Shown here: positions 17,943 to 26,043 of the stretch, in pieces | Numbering within the stretch: position 1 is the stretch's first letter | How the letters are laid out: each line of letters begins with the position of its first letter | Assembly: GCA_003249035.1 (NCBI GenBank) | Contig: QBMK01000014.1 | Location: 78,603-142,602, forward strand | Direction: 5' to 3' | Source: Pseudanabaena sp. | GTDB lineage: Bacteria; Cyanobacteriota; Cyanobacteriia; Pseudanabaenales; Pseudanabaenaceae | DNA: 64,000 nucleotides | Translations under genes and position numbers: made by a program | The notes under the pieces: model-generated | Told to the model about the DNA's origin: nothing | Seen by the model: the letters and a program-made list of their open reading frames with translations, nothing else | Databases searched by the model: none

Positions 17943-18971
17943 TTACAATCTTTCTAATGCCTGCAATTTGTAATAAGCTTCTTGCAGTGGCAAGCTAGAT
18001 GTATCTTCTAGCATAGCAGCAAAATCATAGGACTCTTGGTAAGCAGCGCGTGATTTTGGCAGATTTCCAAAAGATAAGTACAAATCGCCCAAATATCGCT
18101 GCATGATTGCAGCTGTTTCGTGATCGCCCATTACCAAAGCCAAGCTAGACCGATTTTGCAACAATTCCTCGATCCGATAAAAGTTAGGGACTTCGAGATA
18201 AGCGGCAATCAAGCGATCGCTAGCGACTGCCATCAGTGGATAATTGCGATATTGGCGAGCGATCGTTAACGCCATCCCATAGGATGTAATCGCCGTTTTG
18301 TAATCATCTAAAGCCATTGAACTGTCACCGCTATTGACATGGACATAGCCTTCGCCAATCGCTTCACGGATGGGAAATCTTTTGATCGAAGCATAGTAAT
18401 GCTTGATCGCCGCCGTATGATCGCCATAGCGCCCAGCAATTAGCCCGTTGTTATTCATGGCGATCGCTGTATTCAGTCGTTGATCGTTTTGAAGAGCCAG
18501 ATCGACAGTTGGTTTGTTCAGCTTTGTGGCTGATTCGAGTTTGTTTTGGACAATATCAAAACTGACCAAATTATTCGAGCTTTCCAACTTGGCACCATTA
18601 TCCTGCAAGGTGTTGGCATAGCGCAGTCTTTGCCGATTTGTCTCTTGAGCCGCATTGGCTGACCCCATCATTTCATAGGCATCGCTCACTCGCGCTAACG
18701 TGTAGGAAATCGCGGATTGGTCGTTGACGCGGCGATAATATCCGATCGCATAGAGCCAAGTCTTAATTGCTTCGCGATGTTTACCCTCCTTGAGTTGACC
18801 GTTGCCAAGATCGAGCAAGCGATCGGCTTCATCTCTAACTGAACGATTTGCCGGGTTTACAGTTACTTGTTGTGCTTGAGTTGGCACAGGCACGACGATC
18901 GCTCCCACAACTGCCGCTAAGATTGTTGCTCCTAGACTTGCAACGGACATTTTCTGACGCTTTCTATACAT
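17943..18971 (-). CDS. Secreted tetratricopeptide-repeat protein
   Basis: A 342-residue protein. Residues 1-33 look like a Sec signal peptide ('KRQKMSVASLGATILAAVVG' then 'PTQAQQ' as cleavage region). The remainder is repeated helix pairs with TPR spacing, for example 'ADRLLDLGNGQLKEGKHREA' and 'YLGDLYLSFGNLPKSRAAYQ'. TPR proteins are scaffolds for protein contacts; this one would act in the periplasm or lumen. No specific partner is visible. The M16 peptidase lies downstream on the same strand after 88 bp, possibly co-transcribed. Confidence 0.75.
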   Translation of the reverse strand: MYRKRQKMSVASLGATILAAVVGAIVVPVPTQAQQVTVNPANRSVRDEADRLLDLGNGQLKEGKHREAIKTWLYAIGYYRRVNDQSAISYTLARVSDAYEMMGSANAAQETNRQRLRYANTLQDNGAKLESSNNLVSFDIVQNKLESATKLNKPTVDLALQNDQRLNTAIAMNNNGLIAGRYGDHTAAIKHYYASIKRFPIREAIGEGYVHVNSGDSSMALDDYKTAITSYGMALTIARQYRNYPLMAVASDRLIAAYLEVPNFYRIEELLQNRSSLALVMGDHETAAIMQRYLGDLYLSFGNLPKSRAAYQESYDFAAMLEDTSSLPLQEAYYKLQALERL

Positions 18972-19091
18972 ATCCCTACATCCTCACCAAAAAGGTGCAC
19001 ACATTGTAGCGACATAAAAGCAATTTTCTCTAGAATTTTTCTGACATTTTCTGACATTTGTACTATATACAGCGCTTTGCGCTCAAACCAA

Positions 19092-19150
19092 AACCAAGAA
19101 AACTTTTGAAAGCGTTGCTTCGCGACGCTTTCAAAAGTTTTCTCGTGGTT
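19092..19150. repeat. Palindromic intergenic repeat
   Basis: AACCAAGAAAACTTTTGAAA, then GCGTTGCTTCGCGACGC, then the matching right arm ending TTTTCTCGTGGTT. It is a long near-perfect hairpin with a GCTTCGC core. First of three hairpins in the gene-free gap 18972-19613; the rest of that gap holds only the two elements listed next. Confidence 0.7.
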
Positions 19151-19237
19151 CGTTCGATCAAAAATTGCTTTAAAGCCCTTTTGAGGGAATTTATGGTTAA
19201 ACTCACTCAAGCTCTAATTTTGAAATCGCACAAGTAC

Positions 19238-19337
19238 TTAAGGGCTGTGCGATTTAATAAAGTACCAAATGTAAAACCAGAATTAGTGGGGCGGCAAAGC
19301 CGCCCCACTAAATTCTGGAAAATCTGGATTGGGACTT
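19238..19337 (+). repeat. Dispersed repeat family B, copy B2
   Basis: Same flanks as the inverted copy at 5036-5133. The central palindrome (19278-19319) is here nearly perfect: CCAGAATTAGTGGGGCGGC, AAA, GCCGCCCCACTAAATTCTGG. No ORF of note. Confidence 0.78.
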
Positions 19338-19387
19338 CATTTTTTCACAAGTCCCTAAAGCTTGATTTCGACCAGTATTTTTCTAAA

Positions 19388-19503
19388 TATAGTAATGAAA
19401 GAGAGAGCTAGGACAAATCAAAACCCAAATAAATGAAGGCGGCGCAAAGCGCCGCCTTCATTTATTTGGGTTTTATGTCCTAAGCAAAACTTTCATTGCT
19501 ATA
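19388..19503. mobile_element. MITE-like palindromic element with terminal inverted repeats
   Basis: Ends TATAGTAATGAAAG and CTTTCATTGCTATA are inverted repeats with one mismatch. Inside are GCTAGGAC / GTCCTAAGC, then a perfect central hairpin AAACCCAAATAAATGAAGGC... with core GCGCAAAGCGC. The right part (TTTGGGTTTTATGTCCTAAGCAAAA) recurs at 36907-36931. Non-coding, 116 bp. Confidence 0.6.
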
Positions 19504-19613
19504 TATTTACTCAGCTTCTAATTGAAATGTTCTCGTTTTGAGTTTTGTTGCGAGCCGTAACTAAGTAATATTCTTTTACGTCAGCTTGTATAGACACAAT
19601 TCCCAACAAAGCC

Positions 19614-20378
19614 ATGCTGTCAGAATCCAAAGACTCATCCCCAAAACCAGTATCTCGATTTCCACAGCTATTTAGTGGAATGCTTGCCCTTTTGATCGCG
19701 CTTGTCGGCAGTGCGTATCTCGCGGGCAATGCCTTGCGATCGCTGCGGTCAAATGACATTTTGACTGTAATTGGTTCATCGACCCGTCCCATCCGTGCTG
19801 ATTATGTGATTTGGCGTAGCTCTGTTTCAAGCCAGCAGGCGACATTGCCACTTGCCTTCCAAGAACTCAAACGCTATAACGAACGAGTGCGTGCCTATTT
19901 CAAGAGCAAAAATATTCCTGAAGATGCGATCTCAGTTAGTGCGATCGACACTCAGCCTGTTCCTGAGACCAACGCTAATGGAGTCCAAACAGGTAGAAAC
20001 ATAGGCTATCGTTTAACGCAACGTTTTGAGATTCGCTCTAAGGATGTGGATGGCACTTGTGCGATCGCGCGATCGAGTACGGATTTGATCAATGAGGGCA
20101 TCCCATTCACCTCTGAGCCTGCGGAATATCTCTACACTCAACTAAGTCAGTTGCGTGTAGAGATGATTTCTGAAGCTACTAAGGATGCTAAAGCTAGGGG
20201 TGAGGCGATCGTCAATGTTTCGGGAAGTCGCCTCGGCACAATTCGCAAGGCAGAAACTGATGTCTTTCAAATTACGGCGCGATATTCCACCGAAGTTAGC
20301 AACAGTGGTTCTTACAACACCACCTCGATTGATAAAGATATCCGCGCGGTAGTTGCGATTACCTTTGCTGTTGAGTGA
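19614..20378 (+). CDS. SIMPL domain protein (DUF541), membrane-anchored
   Basis: A 254-residue protein. One N-terminal transmembrane or signal segment ('LFSGMLALLIALVGSAYLAG') is followed by a SIMPL/DUF541 domain: 'LTVIGSSTRPIRADYVIWRS', 'VSAIDTQP', and 'KARGEAIVNVSGSRLGTIRK'. The family includes periplasmic oxidative-stress proteins (YggE-like) and BP26. Function is not defined. A paralogue sits at 22856 on the other strand; the two are only weakly alike. It is followed by a hairpin and a zinc-ribbon membrane protein gene. Confidence 0.85.
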   Translation: MLSESKDSSPKPVSRFPQLFSGMLALLIALVGSAYLAGNALRSLRSNDILTVIGSSTRPIRADYVIWRSSVSSQQATLPLAFQELKRYNERVRAYFKSKNIPEDAISVSAIDTQPVPETNANGVQTGRNIGYRLTQRFEIRSKDVDGTCAIARSSTDLINEGIPFTSEPAEYLYTQLSQLRVEMISEATKDAKARGEAIVNVSGSRLGTIRKAETDVFQITARYSTEVSNSGSYNTTSIDKDIRAVVAITFAVE

Positions 20379-20411
20379 TTATAGAGGTGGCGCAAAGAGC
20401 CACCTCTATAA
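20379..20411. terminator. Hairpin after SIMPL gene
   Basis: Stem TTATAGAGGTGGC / GCCACCTCTATAA with loop GCAAAGA. It begins right at the stop codon of the SIMPL gene and lacks a long U tract. Confidence 0.6.
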
Positions 20412-20426
20412 TTGTTTGGTGAAGTC

Positions 20427-20912
20427 ATGAGTTATTTTAGTTCGAGATCGCCTTCTTCACCCTGTCCTGTATGTTTTCGCGGCGCGATTGCCCCAATGCC
20501 GATGATGGAATCTCTGGCTTGTTCCTTTTGTAGGCATATTTTTATTCTTGAGAATAGTGCCGATCGACGTCAGCAATTTTTGAAAATGGCAGATACGATC
20601 TCGATGTTGCGATGGGTTTGGACGGGAAAGCGATGGGAAAACGCAAATGCGGTGCAGGTTTATACAAGTCGTTGGCTCAGCATTTTGGGAATTTTGTTAG
20701 TAATCATCCCGACAGTGATCGCGTCCCTTGCTGTCTATCTATTCCCACCTGAGCCTGATGTCCCTCTAGCATGGTTTCCCAAGTTCTGGGCGATCTCTAC
20801 ATTTTTTGGACATTTGTTTGTGCTGCTATCAATCACTCGTGACTACACTGAGTTTCCCATTAAGGCTTATTGGCGATCGATCCGAAATTCTTTGTGGTTG
20901 AATAACTCTTGA
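20427..20912 (+). CDS. Zinc-ribbon membrane protein, function unknown
   Basis: A 161-residue protein. The N-terminal part has two CxxC pairs ('SPCPVCFRGA' and 'LACSFCRHIF') that would bind one zinc. Two hydrophobic stretches follow ('LSILGILLVIIPTVIASLAV' and 'FWAISTFFGHLFVLLSI'), so the tail is membrane-inserted with the ribbon in the cytoplasm. I use the ATG at 20427 ('MSYFSSRSPSSPC') rather than the in-frame TTG at 20412. I recognise it as a conserved cyanobacterial type but cannot name a function. It converges with cobI. Confidence 0.65.
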   Translation: MSYFSSRSPSSPCPVCFRGAIAPMPMMESLACSFCRHIFILENSADRRQQFLKMADTISMLRWVWTGKRWENANAVQVYTSRWLSILGILLVIIPTVIASLAVYLFPPEPDVPLAWFPKFWAISTFFGHLFVLLSITRDYTEFPIKAYWRSIRNSLWLNNS

Positions 20913-20983
20913 TCTTGAGAACTCTCAGAATATCTTTTTTGACCTACTTACGCAAAAAATACAGCACTTTGCACGGTTTCTTT

Positions 20984-21709
20984 TTATTGTGGATTAGTTT
21001 GACTGGGAATCATAACGATCGCCCAATAGGGAACTTCTTCAGCAACAACAGAGGCGATCGCCTTGATCGTTTGATTGGGCATAGTAGCGCGTTCAATATA
21101 TAAAGCTCGCGTAAATAATCCCAATTCTTCTAAAACTGCCTTTACCTTAGCGAAATGTCTACCTAATTTGATGATAATCGCCGCATCAGCAACCGCTAAG
21201 CGATCGCGTAAGACACCTGCTTCTAAAGTAGCAGGCATGATGCTCAGCACATCATTGCGATAAGTGAGTGGCGCACCAAGCATCGCAGCACTAGCAAAGG
21301 TAGAAGATATTCCAGGGATGACTTCAGTATGGAATCTATCAGAGAGTCGGTTAAAAATATACATAAACGAGCCATAGAGCATGGGATCGCCTTCACACAA
21401 AACAGCCACATCACGCCCTGCTTCTAAATGTTCGGCGATCTTTTTGGCAGCGATATCGTAATAGGGCTGAGAAGAGCGATCGACACTAAATGGAAGAGGC
21501 ATCGGCACTTCAATCTGTTCGGGACGAATAAAATCAGCGACGATCGCTCTTGCTAAAACTTTGCCACTTTCCATAGTGGGATAGGCGATTACAGGAACAG
21601 AAGTCAAAATGCGATGGGCTTTAATGGTTAATAACTCTGGATCGCCAGGTCCAATTCCTAAACCATAAAGACTGCCTTTTTTCGCAATTGCATTTTCGAC
21701 TATGTTCAT
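20984..21709 (-). CDS. cobI: Precorrin-2 C20-methyltransferase
   Basis: An S-adenosylmethionine-dependent tetrapyrrole methylase of 241 residues. 'GSLYGLGIGPGDPELLTIKA' is the family N-terminal motif, 'VAVLCEGDPMLYGSFMYIF' is the central signature and 'EVIPGISSTFASAAMLGAPL' follows. 'GDPELLTIKAHRIL' with 'PVIAYP' is specific to CobI/CbiL among the methylases. It methylates precorrin-2 at C20 in cobalamin synthesis. It lies 105 bp downstream of cobH on the same strand, so the two are probably one operon. Confidence 0.93.
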   Translation of the reverse strand: MNIVENAIAKKGSLYGLGIGPGDPELLTIKAHRILTSVPVIAYPTMESGKVLARAIVADFIRPEQIEVPMPLPFSVDRSSQPYYDIAAKKIAEHLEAGRDVAVLCEGDPMLYGSFMYIFNRLSDRFHTEVIPGISSTFASAAMLGAPLTYRNDVLSIMPATLEAGVLRDRLAVADAAIIIKLGRHFAKVKAVLEELGLFTRALYIERATMPNQTIKAIASVVAEEVPYWAIVMIPSQTNPQ

Positions 21710-21814
21710 ATAACAATCCTAAATCATGTGTTAGAGAATCTTTTCCTTGCCAAACTAGAACAGTTAATAGGATCAATTCATAAATTGCTCCTATTAACAA
21801 ATCAAGTAGCAATG

Positions 21815-22444
21815 CTATAGCTCATTCTCCATCGCTAATGCATTCAAGGCTGCGGCTGCCATTGCGCTACCCCCTCGACGACCGTGAATGGTCAAAAAGG
21901 GCACGCCACGGCTATTTGCTGCAAGTGCCGCCTTTGATTCGATCGCACCGACAAAACCAACAGGGAATCCTAGTATAACGGCTGGTTTGGGCAAACCTTG
22001 ATCTAGCATTTCTAATAATCGAAACAGTGCCGTAGGTGCGTTACCGATCGCCACGATCGATCCTTGAATATGCGATCGCCACAGTTCCATTGCAGCAGCC
22101 GATCGCGTATTGCCAATTTTCTTGGCAAGTTCTGGCACTTCAGGCTCATTTAGGGTGCAAATTACCAGATTATTGGCTGGCAGACGCTTGCGGGTGACTC
22201 CATTAGCCACCATTTGCGCATCACAGAAGATTCTTGCGCCATTTTTGAGCGCCATCCTGCCAATTTTCACCACATCTTCAGAATAGTCAAGAGCGCTGAC
22301 AATATCCGTCATCCCACAGGCATGAATTAAACGTACAGCAACTACTTCTAGCTCCTGTGGCAAAATTGATAAATTCGCCTCGGAGCGAATGATAGCAAAG
22401 GATTTTTGATAAATTTCATTGCCATCACGGATGTAGTCAAGCAT
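21815..22444 (-). CDS. cobH: Precorrin-8X methylmutase
   Basis: CobH/CbiC family. 'IYQKSFAIIRSEANLSILP', 'RLIHACGMTDIV' (catalytic His), 'IFCDAQMVANGVTRKRLP' and 'GFPVGFVGAIESK' are all family signatures. The enzyme moves a methyl group from C11 to C12 to give hydrogenobyrinate or cobyrinate in cobalamin synthesis. The ATG at 22444 ('MLDYIRDGNEIY') is preferred; the frame stays open to a TTG at 22468 and I see no strong ribosome site for either. Heads the cobH-cobI pair. Confidence 0.92.
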   Translation of the reverse strand: MLDYIRDGNEIYQKSFAIIRSEANLSILPQELEVVAVRLIHACGMTDIVSALDYSEDVVKIGRMALKNGARIFCDAQMVANGVTRKRLPANNLVICTLNEPEVPELAKKIGNTRSAAAMELWRSHIQGSIVAIGNAPTALFRLLEMLDQGLPKPAVILGFPVGFVGAIESKAALAANSRGVPFLTIHGRRGGSAMAAAALNALAMENEL

Positions 22445-22492
22445 GGAACTGGTCAGGGGATATCTCAAGTTATTCTAAAGCGTAAAGCCCCT

Positions 22493-22654
22493 TAATACCA
22501 AAGCACAAAATGGCTACACAGCAATTTTCATTATGAAACCGATTTTTATAATGAGAATTGTTGATGGCTACGCCATTTTGTGTTTTTAAAACCCTTACTA
22601 GGTTTGGTTTTTAATTCACAAAAGTATGACGACGCTTTTGTGAATTGGTATAAT
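22493..22654 (+). repeat. Three-hairpin dispersed repeat, copy A2, with enlarged first hairpin
   Basis: Same order as copy A1: CACAAAATGGC.../...GCCATTTTGTG, then AAACCCTTACTAGGTTT, then TTCACAAAAG.../...CTTTTGTGAA, ended by ATACCA and TGGTAT. About 50 bp, itself an imperfect hairpin (CAATTTTCATTAT / ATAATGAGAATTG), sit in the loop of hairpin 1. Confidence 0.75.
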
Positions 22655-22745
22655 TACCTCAGCATAATTTAAAAGTCAGAGTCAAGCTCTGTACCGCTTG
22701 CTAAGTGAACGTTACAGAGCTTGGGGTTTTGTATTTAATCATGCG

Positions 22746-22858
22746 TAGGGACTTAAGGGAACTCCAAACAAAAATGATCCATATAAAACCCAAAAATATA
22801 GCGGCGGGCTACGCCCGCCGCTATATTTTTGGGATCGATTATTTTGTGTAAGTCCCTA
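22746..22858. repeat. Palindromic element with TAGGGACTTA ends
   Basis: Inverted ends TAGGGACTTA and TAAGTCCCTA enclose a hairpin (22787-22833) AAACCCAAAAATATAGCGGC, GGGCTACGCCC, and the matching right arm. The right end supplies the stop codon of the SIMPL gene at 22856. Confidence 0.65.
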
Positions 22859-23587
22859 ATAAGTAATCTGCATAGTTACTGAAGCCTCGACCTTTTGCTC
22901 GCCAGCCAAAATTGGCATAGAGCTAGCTCCCTTAGCCATAGCCTCCATCCGTGGCGCAGGGCTTGGATAGGCGATCGCCGAATCACTAATGTTAATTGCC
23001 TTAATAGTTTTGAGCGTGAACCCCAAAGCACTAAAAACAGTACTAGATTGAGTTTGAGCATCTTTGATTGCATCTTGAATGGCAAGTTGCTTGGCAGCAT
23101 TTAACTCAGTATCGGAAGCGATAAAACTAATTTGCTCGACTTGATTAGCTCCAGACGCAACTGCGGCATCGAGAACTGCGCCAGCCTGCTCGATCGGCAC
23201 CAAAAAACTCACGCTAGTTTGTCCCGTGAAACCCTCTTGTCGTTGACGATTATTTTCATAGACATATTTGGGACTAAGCTGAACGGTGGTAGTTTGTAAT
23301 TTCTCAACGTTGAGCTTTTGCAGCCGCGAGACGATGCTATTAGATTGACGCGCAACTTCTTCTTGAACTGCGATCGCAGTTTTTCCTTCCACATTCACGC
23401 CAAGCTGAATTCTTGCCTTAGTTGTTTTGACAGATCTTTCTCCACGCCCTGTTAAGGTGAGAACACGCTCATTCTTGATTTCGGAATACTTTGCTGAAGC
23501 TTCTTGCGCTTTTGCGGCAGGTGCGATCGCTGCGATCGAGGGAATCCAAAAAGTAAGACTGAGAACGAATGTAGTTAAGTGACGCAT
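22856..23587 (-). CDS. SIMPL domain protein (DUF541), secreted
   Basis: A 243-residue protein. It begins with a signal peptide ('LTTFVLSLTFWIPSIAAIAP' then 'AAKAQE'). The mature part is a SIMPL domain: 'RVLTLTGRGERSVKTTKARI', 'KLQTTTVQLSPKYVYENNRQ', 'AVASGANQVEQISFIASD', and 'PILAGEQKVEASVTMQI' at the end. This is closer to the E. coli YggE type than the paralogue at 19614. Likely periplasmic; function in oxidative stress is suggested for homologues only. Its stop codon lies inside a palindromic repeat end. Confidence 0.88.
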   Translation of the reverse strand: MRHLTTFVLSLTFWIPSIAAIAPAAKAQEASAKYSEIKNERVLTLTGRGERSVKTTKARIQLGVNVEGKTAIAVQEEVARQSNSIVSRLQKLNVEKLQTTTVQLSPKYVYENNRQRQEGFTGQTSVSFLVPIEQAGAVLDAAVASGANQVEQISFIASDTELNAAKQLAIQDAIKDAQTQSSTVFSALGFTLKTIKAINISDSAIAYPSPAPRMEAMAKGASSMPILAGEQKVEASVTMQITY

Positions 23588-23750
23588 ATGATTAAATCCT
23601 CACGAATCTTTGTTTCTTTATATTTTCATCTTTGCTGTTTTATAAGGTATCACCTAAATCCAGTAGGATTTAGTCCGGTTGCATTTTTAGCAACGACAAA
23701 AAACTTTGTTCCCATTTTTATAGTTGCCCCCGCTTTTATTAGTACATAAA

Positions 23751-23856
23751 ACCAATTCACAAAAGTGTCGTCACACTTTTGTGAATTCAAAAACAAACCC
23801 AGTAAGGGTTTTATACCAAAACACGAAATAGCGTGGCTATTTCGTGTTTTGGTATA
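23751..23856 (-). repeat. Three-hairpin dispersed repeat, copy A3
   Basis: Reverse orientation of copies A1 and A2, with the same three hairpins. The loop of hairpin 1 has changed in a compensated way (ACACGAAATAGC / GCTATTTCGTGT instead of ACACAAAATG / CATTTTGTGT). The rest of the gap 23588-23912 is unremarkable apart from the adjacent palindrome. Confidence 0.75.
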
Positions 23857-23857
23857 A

Positions 23858-23898
23858 AACCCAAGAAGAGAATAGCGACGCTATTCTCTTCTTGGGTT
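23858..23898. repeat. Palindrome with AACCCAA ends
   Basis: Perfect 20-bp arms AACCCAAGAAGAGAATAGCG / CGCTATTCTCTTCTTGGGTT around a single A. It directly abuts repeat A3 and lies just after the metallophosphoesterase stop, so it may act as its terminator. Confidence 0.8.
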
Positions 23899-23912
23899 AA
23901 TACACTTGGCAA

Positions 23913-25049
23913 CTATAGTTTGATGTCACGGCGCGTAATCCGACCATTGGGGGCATCAATATATCTTGGCAATATACTCTGATCGATAACCTTGAGAGTA
24001 TCCATATCGTAGGTTGTATAAATCGTTTCCGCAGTTTCCAATTTAATGTCAATTACCGTCACAGTCCGATTTGGGGCTAGATCTCCACTTAGTAAACGAC
24101 GGGGTCCATCGCCTAAGACTCCTGCATGGAGAAGTTCCAGTTTGCCTTTATGAGCAGGATAGTAAGCATGATGGTGTCCGCTAATGTATGTATTCACATT
24201 GTATTTTTCTAACAAGGCTCTTAAGCGATCGGCATCATCCAAATAGTTGCCAGCTGTTTCGCGTCCCTTGGAAACCGCATATAGAGGCAAATGCCCGATC
24301 GCCATGCGTAACTTTGCCTTTTGAGCAGCTTCACTTGATAGACACTTTTCCGCCCATTTCAATTGTTCCGATGGAATCTCTGATGTGGATGCATCCCAGA
24401 TCAAAAAGAAAATATCATTTTGTTCAAATGTGTAATAGAAAGGGAATCCTGCGCGATCGACAAATTTTAAATTTGCATCATGTTTGGGATCGTTCCAGTA
24501 TTTGAGCACTGCATTGCGATCGTTCTCAAAGGTAGATTTCCCGCCAAATGATGAACCAGATGCGTCATGGTTCCCAATTGTAAATCCAAAGGGAAGTTTC
24601 GCTTTGCGAATTGGGGCAGCAATATGTTTGTCAAAGCCTTGCCACATTGCTTCTATTTCCGAAGGTTTGAGGCTATTGTCTTGTCCCGCAACCATATCAC
24701 CGCCACATAGTACTAAGTCTGGTTCCCAATCTGGCGCATAAGCGATCGCCTGTTTGACTTGATCGATATAATCCGTTGAGCCATAGGCACTATTAAGATC
24801 GCTAATTAAAACAATCCGCATATCTCCACGGGGCGGCGCAAATAAACCTTTAGGGGCAGGATTGGGCGATCGCTTGATTGATGTTGCGGATTGGGCTGGT
24901 TTGGGGTTACTGGCTGTAGTGGCTGTCGCATTTGTGGGGGCGATCGCTTCAGGCTTACGGCTTAATATTCCTGAAAAAGCAGCACCGCCTATGCCCCCAC
25001 AAAAGGCAAGTCCACCTAAAATCAATAACTGTCGCCGTTTGATTGCCAT
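23913..25049 (-). CDS. Exported metallophosphoesterase
   Basis: Calcineurin-type phosphoesterase of 378 residues. Motifs in order: 'MRIVLISDLNSAYG' (Asp with Asn, as in some exported members, instead of DxH), 'LVLCGGDMVAG', 'FTIGNHDASG', 'MAIGHLPLY' and 'YISGHHHAYY'. The N-terminus 'AIKRRQLLILGGLAFCGG' resembles a twin-arginine signal, so the folded metal-loaded enzyme is probably exported. A Pro/Ala/Thr-rich linker follows the signal. Phosphomonoester or diester substrate is unknown. Stands alone. Confidence 0.88.
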   Translation of the reverse strand: MAIKRRQLLILGGLAFCGGIGGAAFSGILSRKPEAIAPTNATATTASNPKPAQSATSIKRSPNPAPKGLFAPPRGDMRIVLISDLNSAYGSTDYIDQVKQAIAYAPDWEPDLVLCGGDMVAGQDNSLKPSEIEAMWQGFDKHIAAPIRKAKLPFGFTIGNHDASGSSFGGKSTFENDRNAVLKYWNDPKHDANLKFVDRAGFPFYYTFEQNDIFFLIWDASTSEIPSEQLKWAEKCLSSEAAQKAKLRMAIGHLPLYAVSKGRETAGNYLDDADRLRALLEKYNVNTYISGHHHAYYPAHKGKLELLHAGVLGDGPRRLLSGDLAPNRTVTVIDIKLETAETIYTTYDMDTLKVIDQSILPRYIDAPNGRITRRDIKL

Positions 25050-25164
25050 AGGAAATTAAATATCTGATTGCTGCAATATTTTATAGCGATCGCTAGGATT
25101 AGGCGATCTCTTTACCGCCTTTTTCTGATGTGATAATAGAGATTAAGTAGCTAGGTGCAATTAA

Positions 25165-25211
25165 ATTCAAAAATATTGCCGACTGCTTCGCAGTCGGCAA
25201 TATTTTTGAAT
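25165..25211. repeat. Palindrome upstream of bioD
   Basis: Perfect 22-bp arms starting ATTCAAAAATATTGCC with core GACTGC-TTC-GCAGTC, followed by TGTGGGTTTT. It belongs to the GCTTCGC-core palindromes. Located between divergently transcribed genes, so it is unlikely to be a simple terminator. Confidence 0.75.
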
Positions 25212-25261
25212 GTGGGTTTTAATTATGCCGAGTTACTTAGCAAAATTTTACTAAGTGATAA

Positions 25262-25966
25262 ATGATGACAAAGCCTCTGTTGGTTGTTGGGAGTGATACG
25301 GGTGTGGGGAAGACTGTGTTAACGGCGACTTTGGCGGCTTATTGGCTAACCTATCGCGATCGCACCGATCTTTCTAAGCCTAGTACATCACTAGGTATTT
25401 ATAAACCTTTGCAATCTGGGGAAGGCGATCGCGAGTTTTACGATCGGACTTTTAATCTTTCACAAACCCTTGCGGAAATTACACCTTTATATTTTGAAAC
25501 CCCAATTGCCCCTGCAATTGCTGCACATAAAGAAGGAAAAGAAATCGATTTAGCATTAATTTGGCAACAGTTCCAAAAGCTGCAAAAACAAAAGGAATGT
25601 TTACTAGTCGAAGCGATGGGTGGATTGGGCTCACCAATTACTGATGAGTATATCGTGGCGGATTTAGCGAGAGATTGGGCTTTGGAGGCAATTTTAGTTG
25701 TGCCTGTGCGCTTGGGGGCAATCTCTCAGGCGATCGCAAATGTCGCTTTGGCAAATATGCAAAAGGTGAAGCTAAGGGGAATTGTGCTGAGCTGTTCTCA
25801 AGTTTATACGACCGAAGAGATTGAGGAACTTGCGCCACCACAGATGATTTCGCGACTGGGTTCTATTCCTGTTTTGGGGATTTTGCCCTATATCAAGAAT
25901 TTGCATGATATTTCACAACTTGCCCATGCAGCTTCAGAGTTAGATATAGAGAGAATTCTGATTTAG
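25262..25966 (+). CDS. bioD: Dethiobiotin synthase
   Basis: A 234-residue P-loop ligase. 'LLVVGSDTGVGKTVLTATL' is the BioD-specific nucleotide loop, 'GIYKPLQSGEG' binds the diaminopelargonate side, and 'CLLVEAMGGLGSPITDEY' is the second signature. It forms the ureido ring of dethiobiotin from 7,8-diaminopelargonate, CO2 and ATP. Biotin made by this pathway is the cofactor of the carboxylase at 28093, though the two are not one operon. Possible start at 25265 (second ATG) makes no difference to the product. Confidence 0.93.
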   Translation: MMTKPLLVVGSDTGVGKTVLTATLAAYWLTYRDRTDLSKPSTSLGIYKPLQSGEGDREFYDRTFNLSQTLAEITPLYFETPIAPAIAAHKEGKEIDLALIWQQFQKLQKQKECLLVEAMGGLGSPITDEYIVADLARDWALEAILVVPVRLGAISQAIANVALANMQKVKLRGIVLSCSQVYTTEEIEELAPPQMISRLGSIPVLGILPYIKNLHDISQLAHAASELDIERILI

Positions 25967-26043
25967 CAAAGTCTATTATCAAAGTCTAATTTAGTAAAGG
26001 CGATCGCATAGCGCAGCACATTACTAGTGATATAAATTAAGCT

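Noticed and set aside
19058..19411. 117-codon plus-strand frame
   Set aside because: It spans two palindromic repeats and has no protein-like composition; it is repeat DNA.
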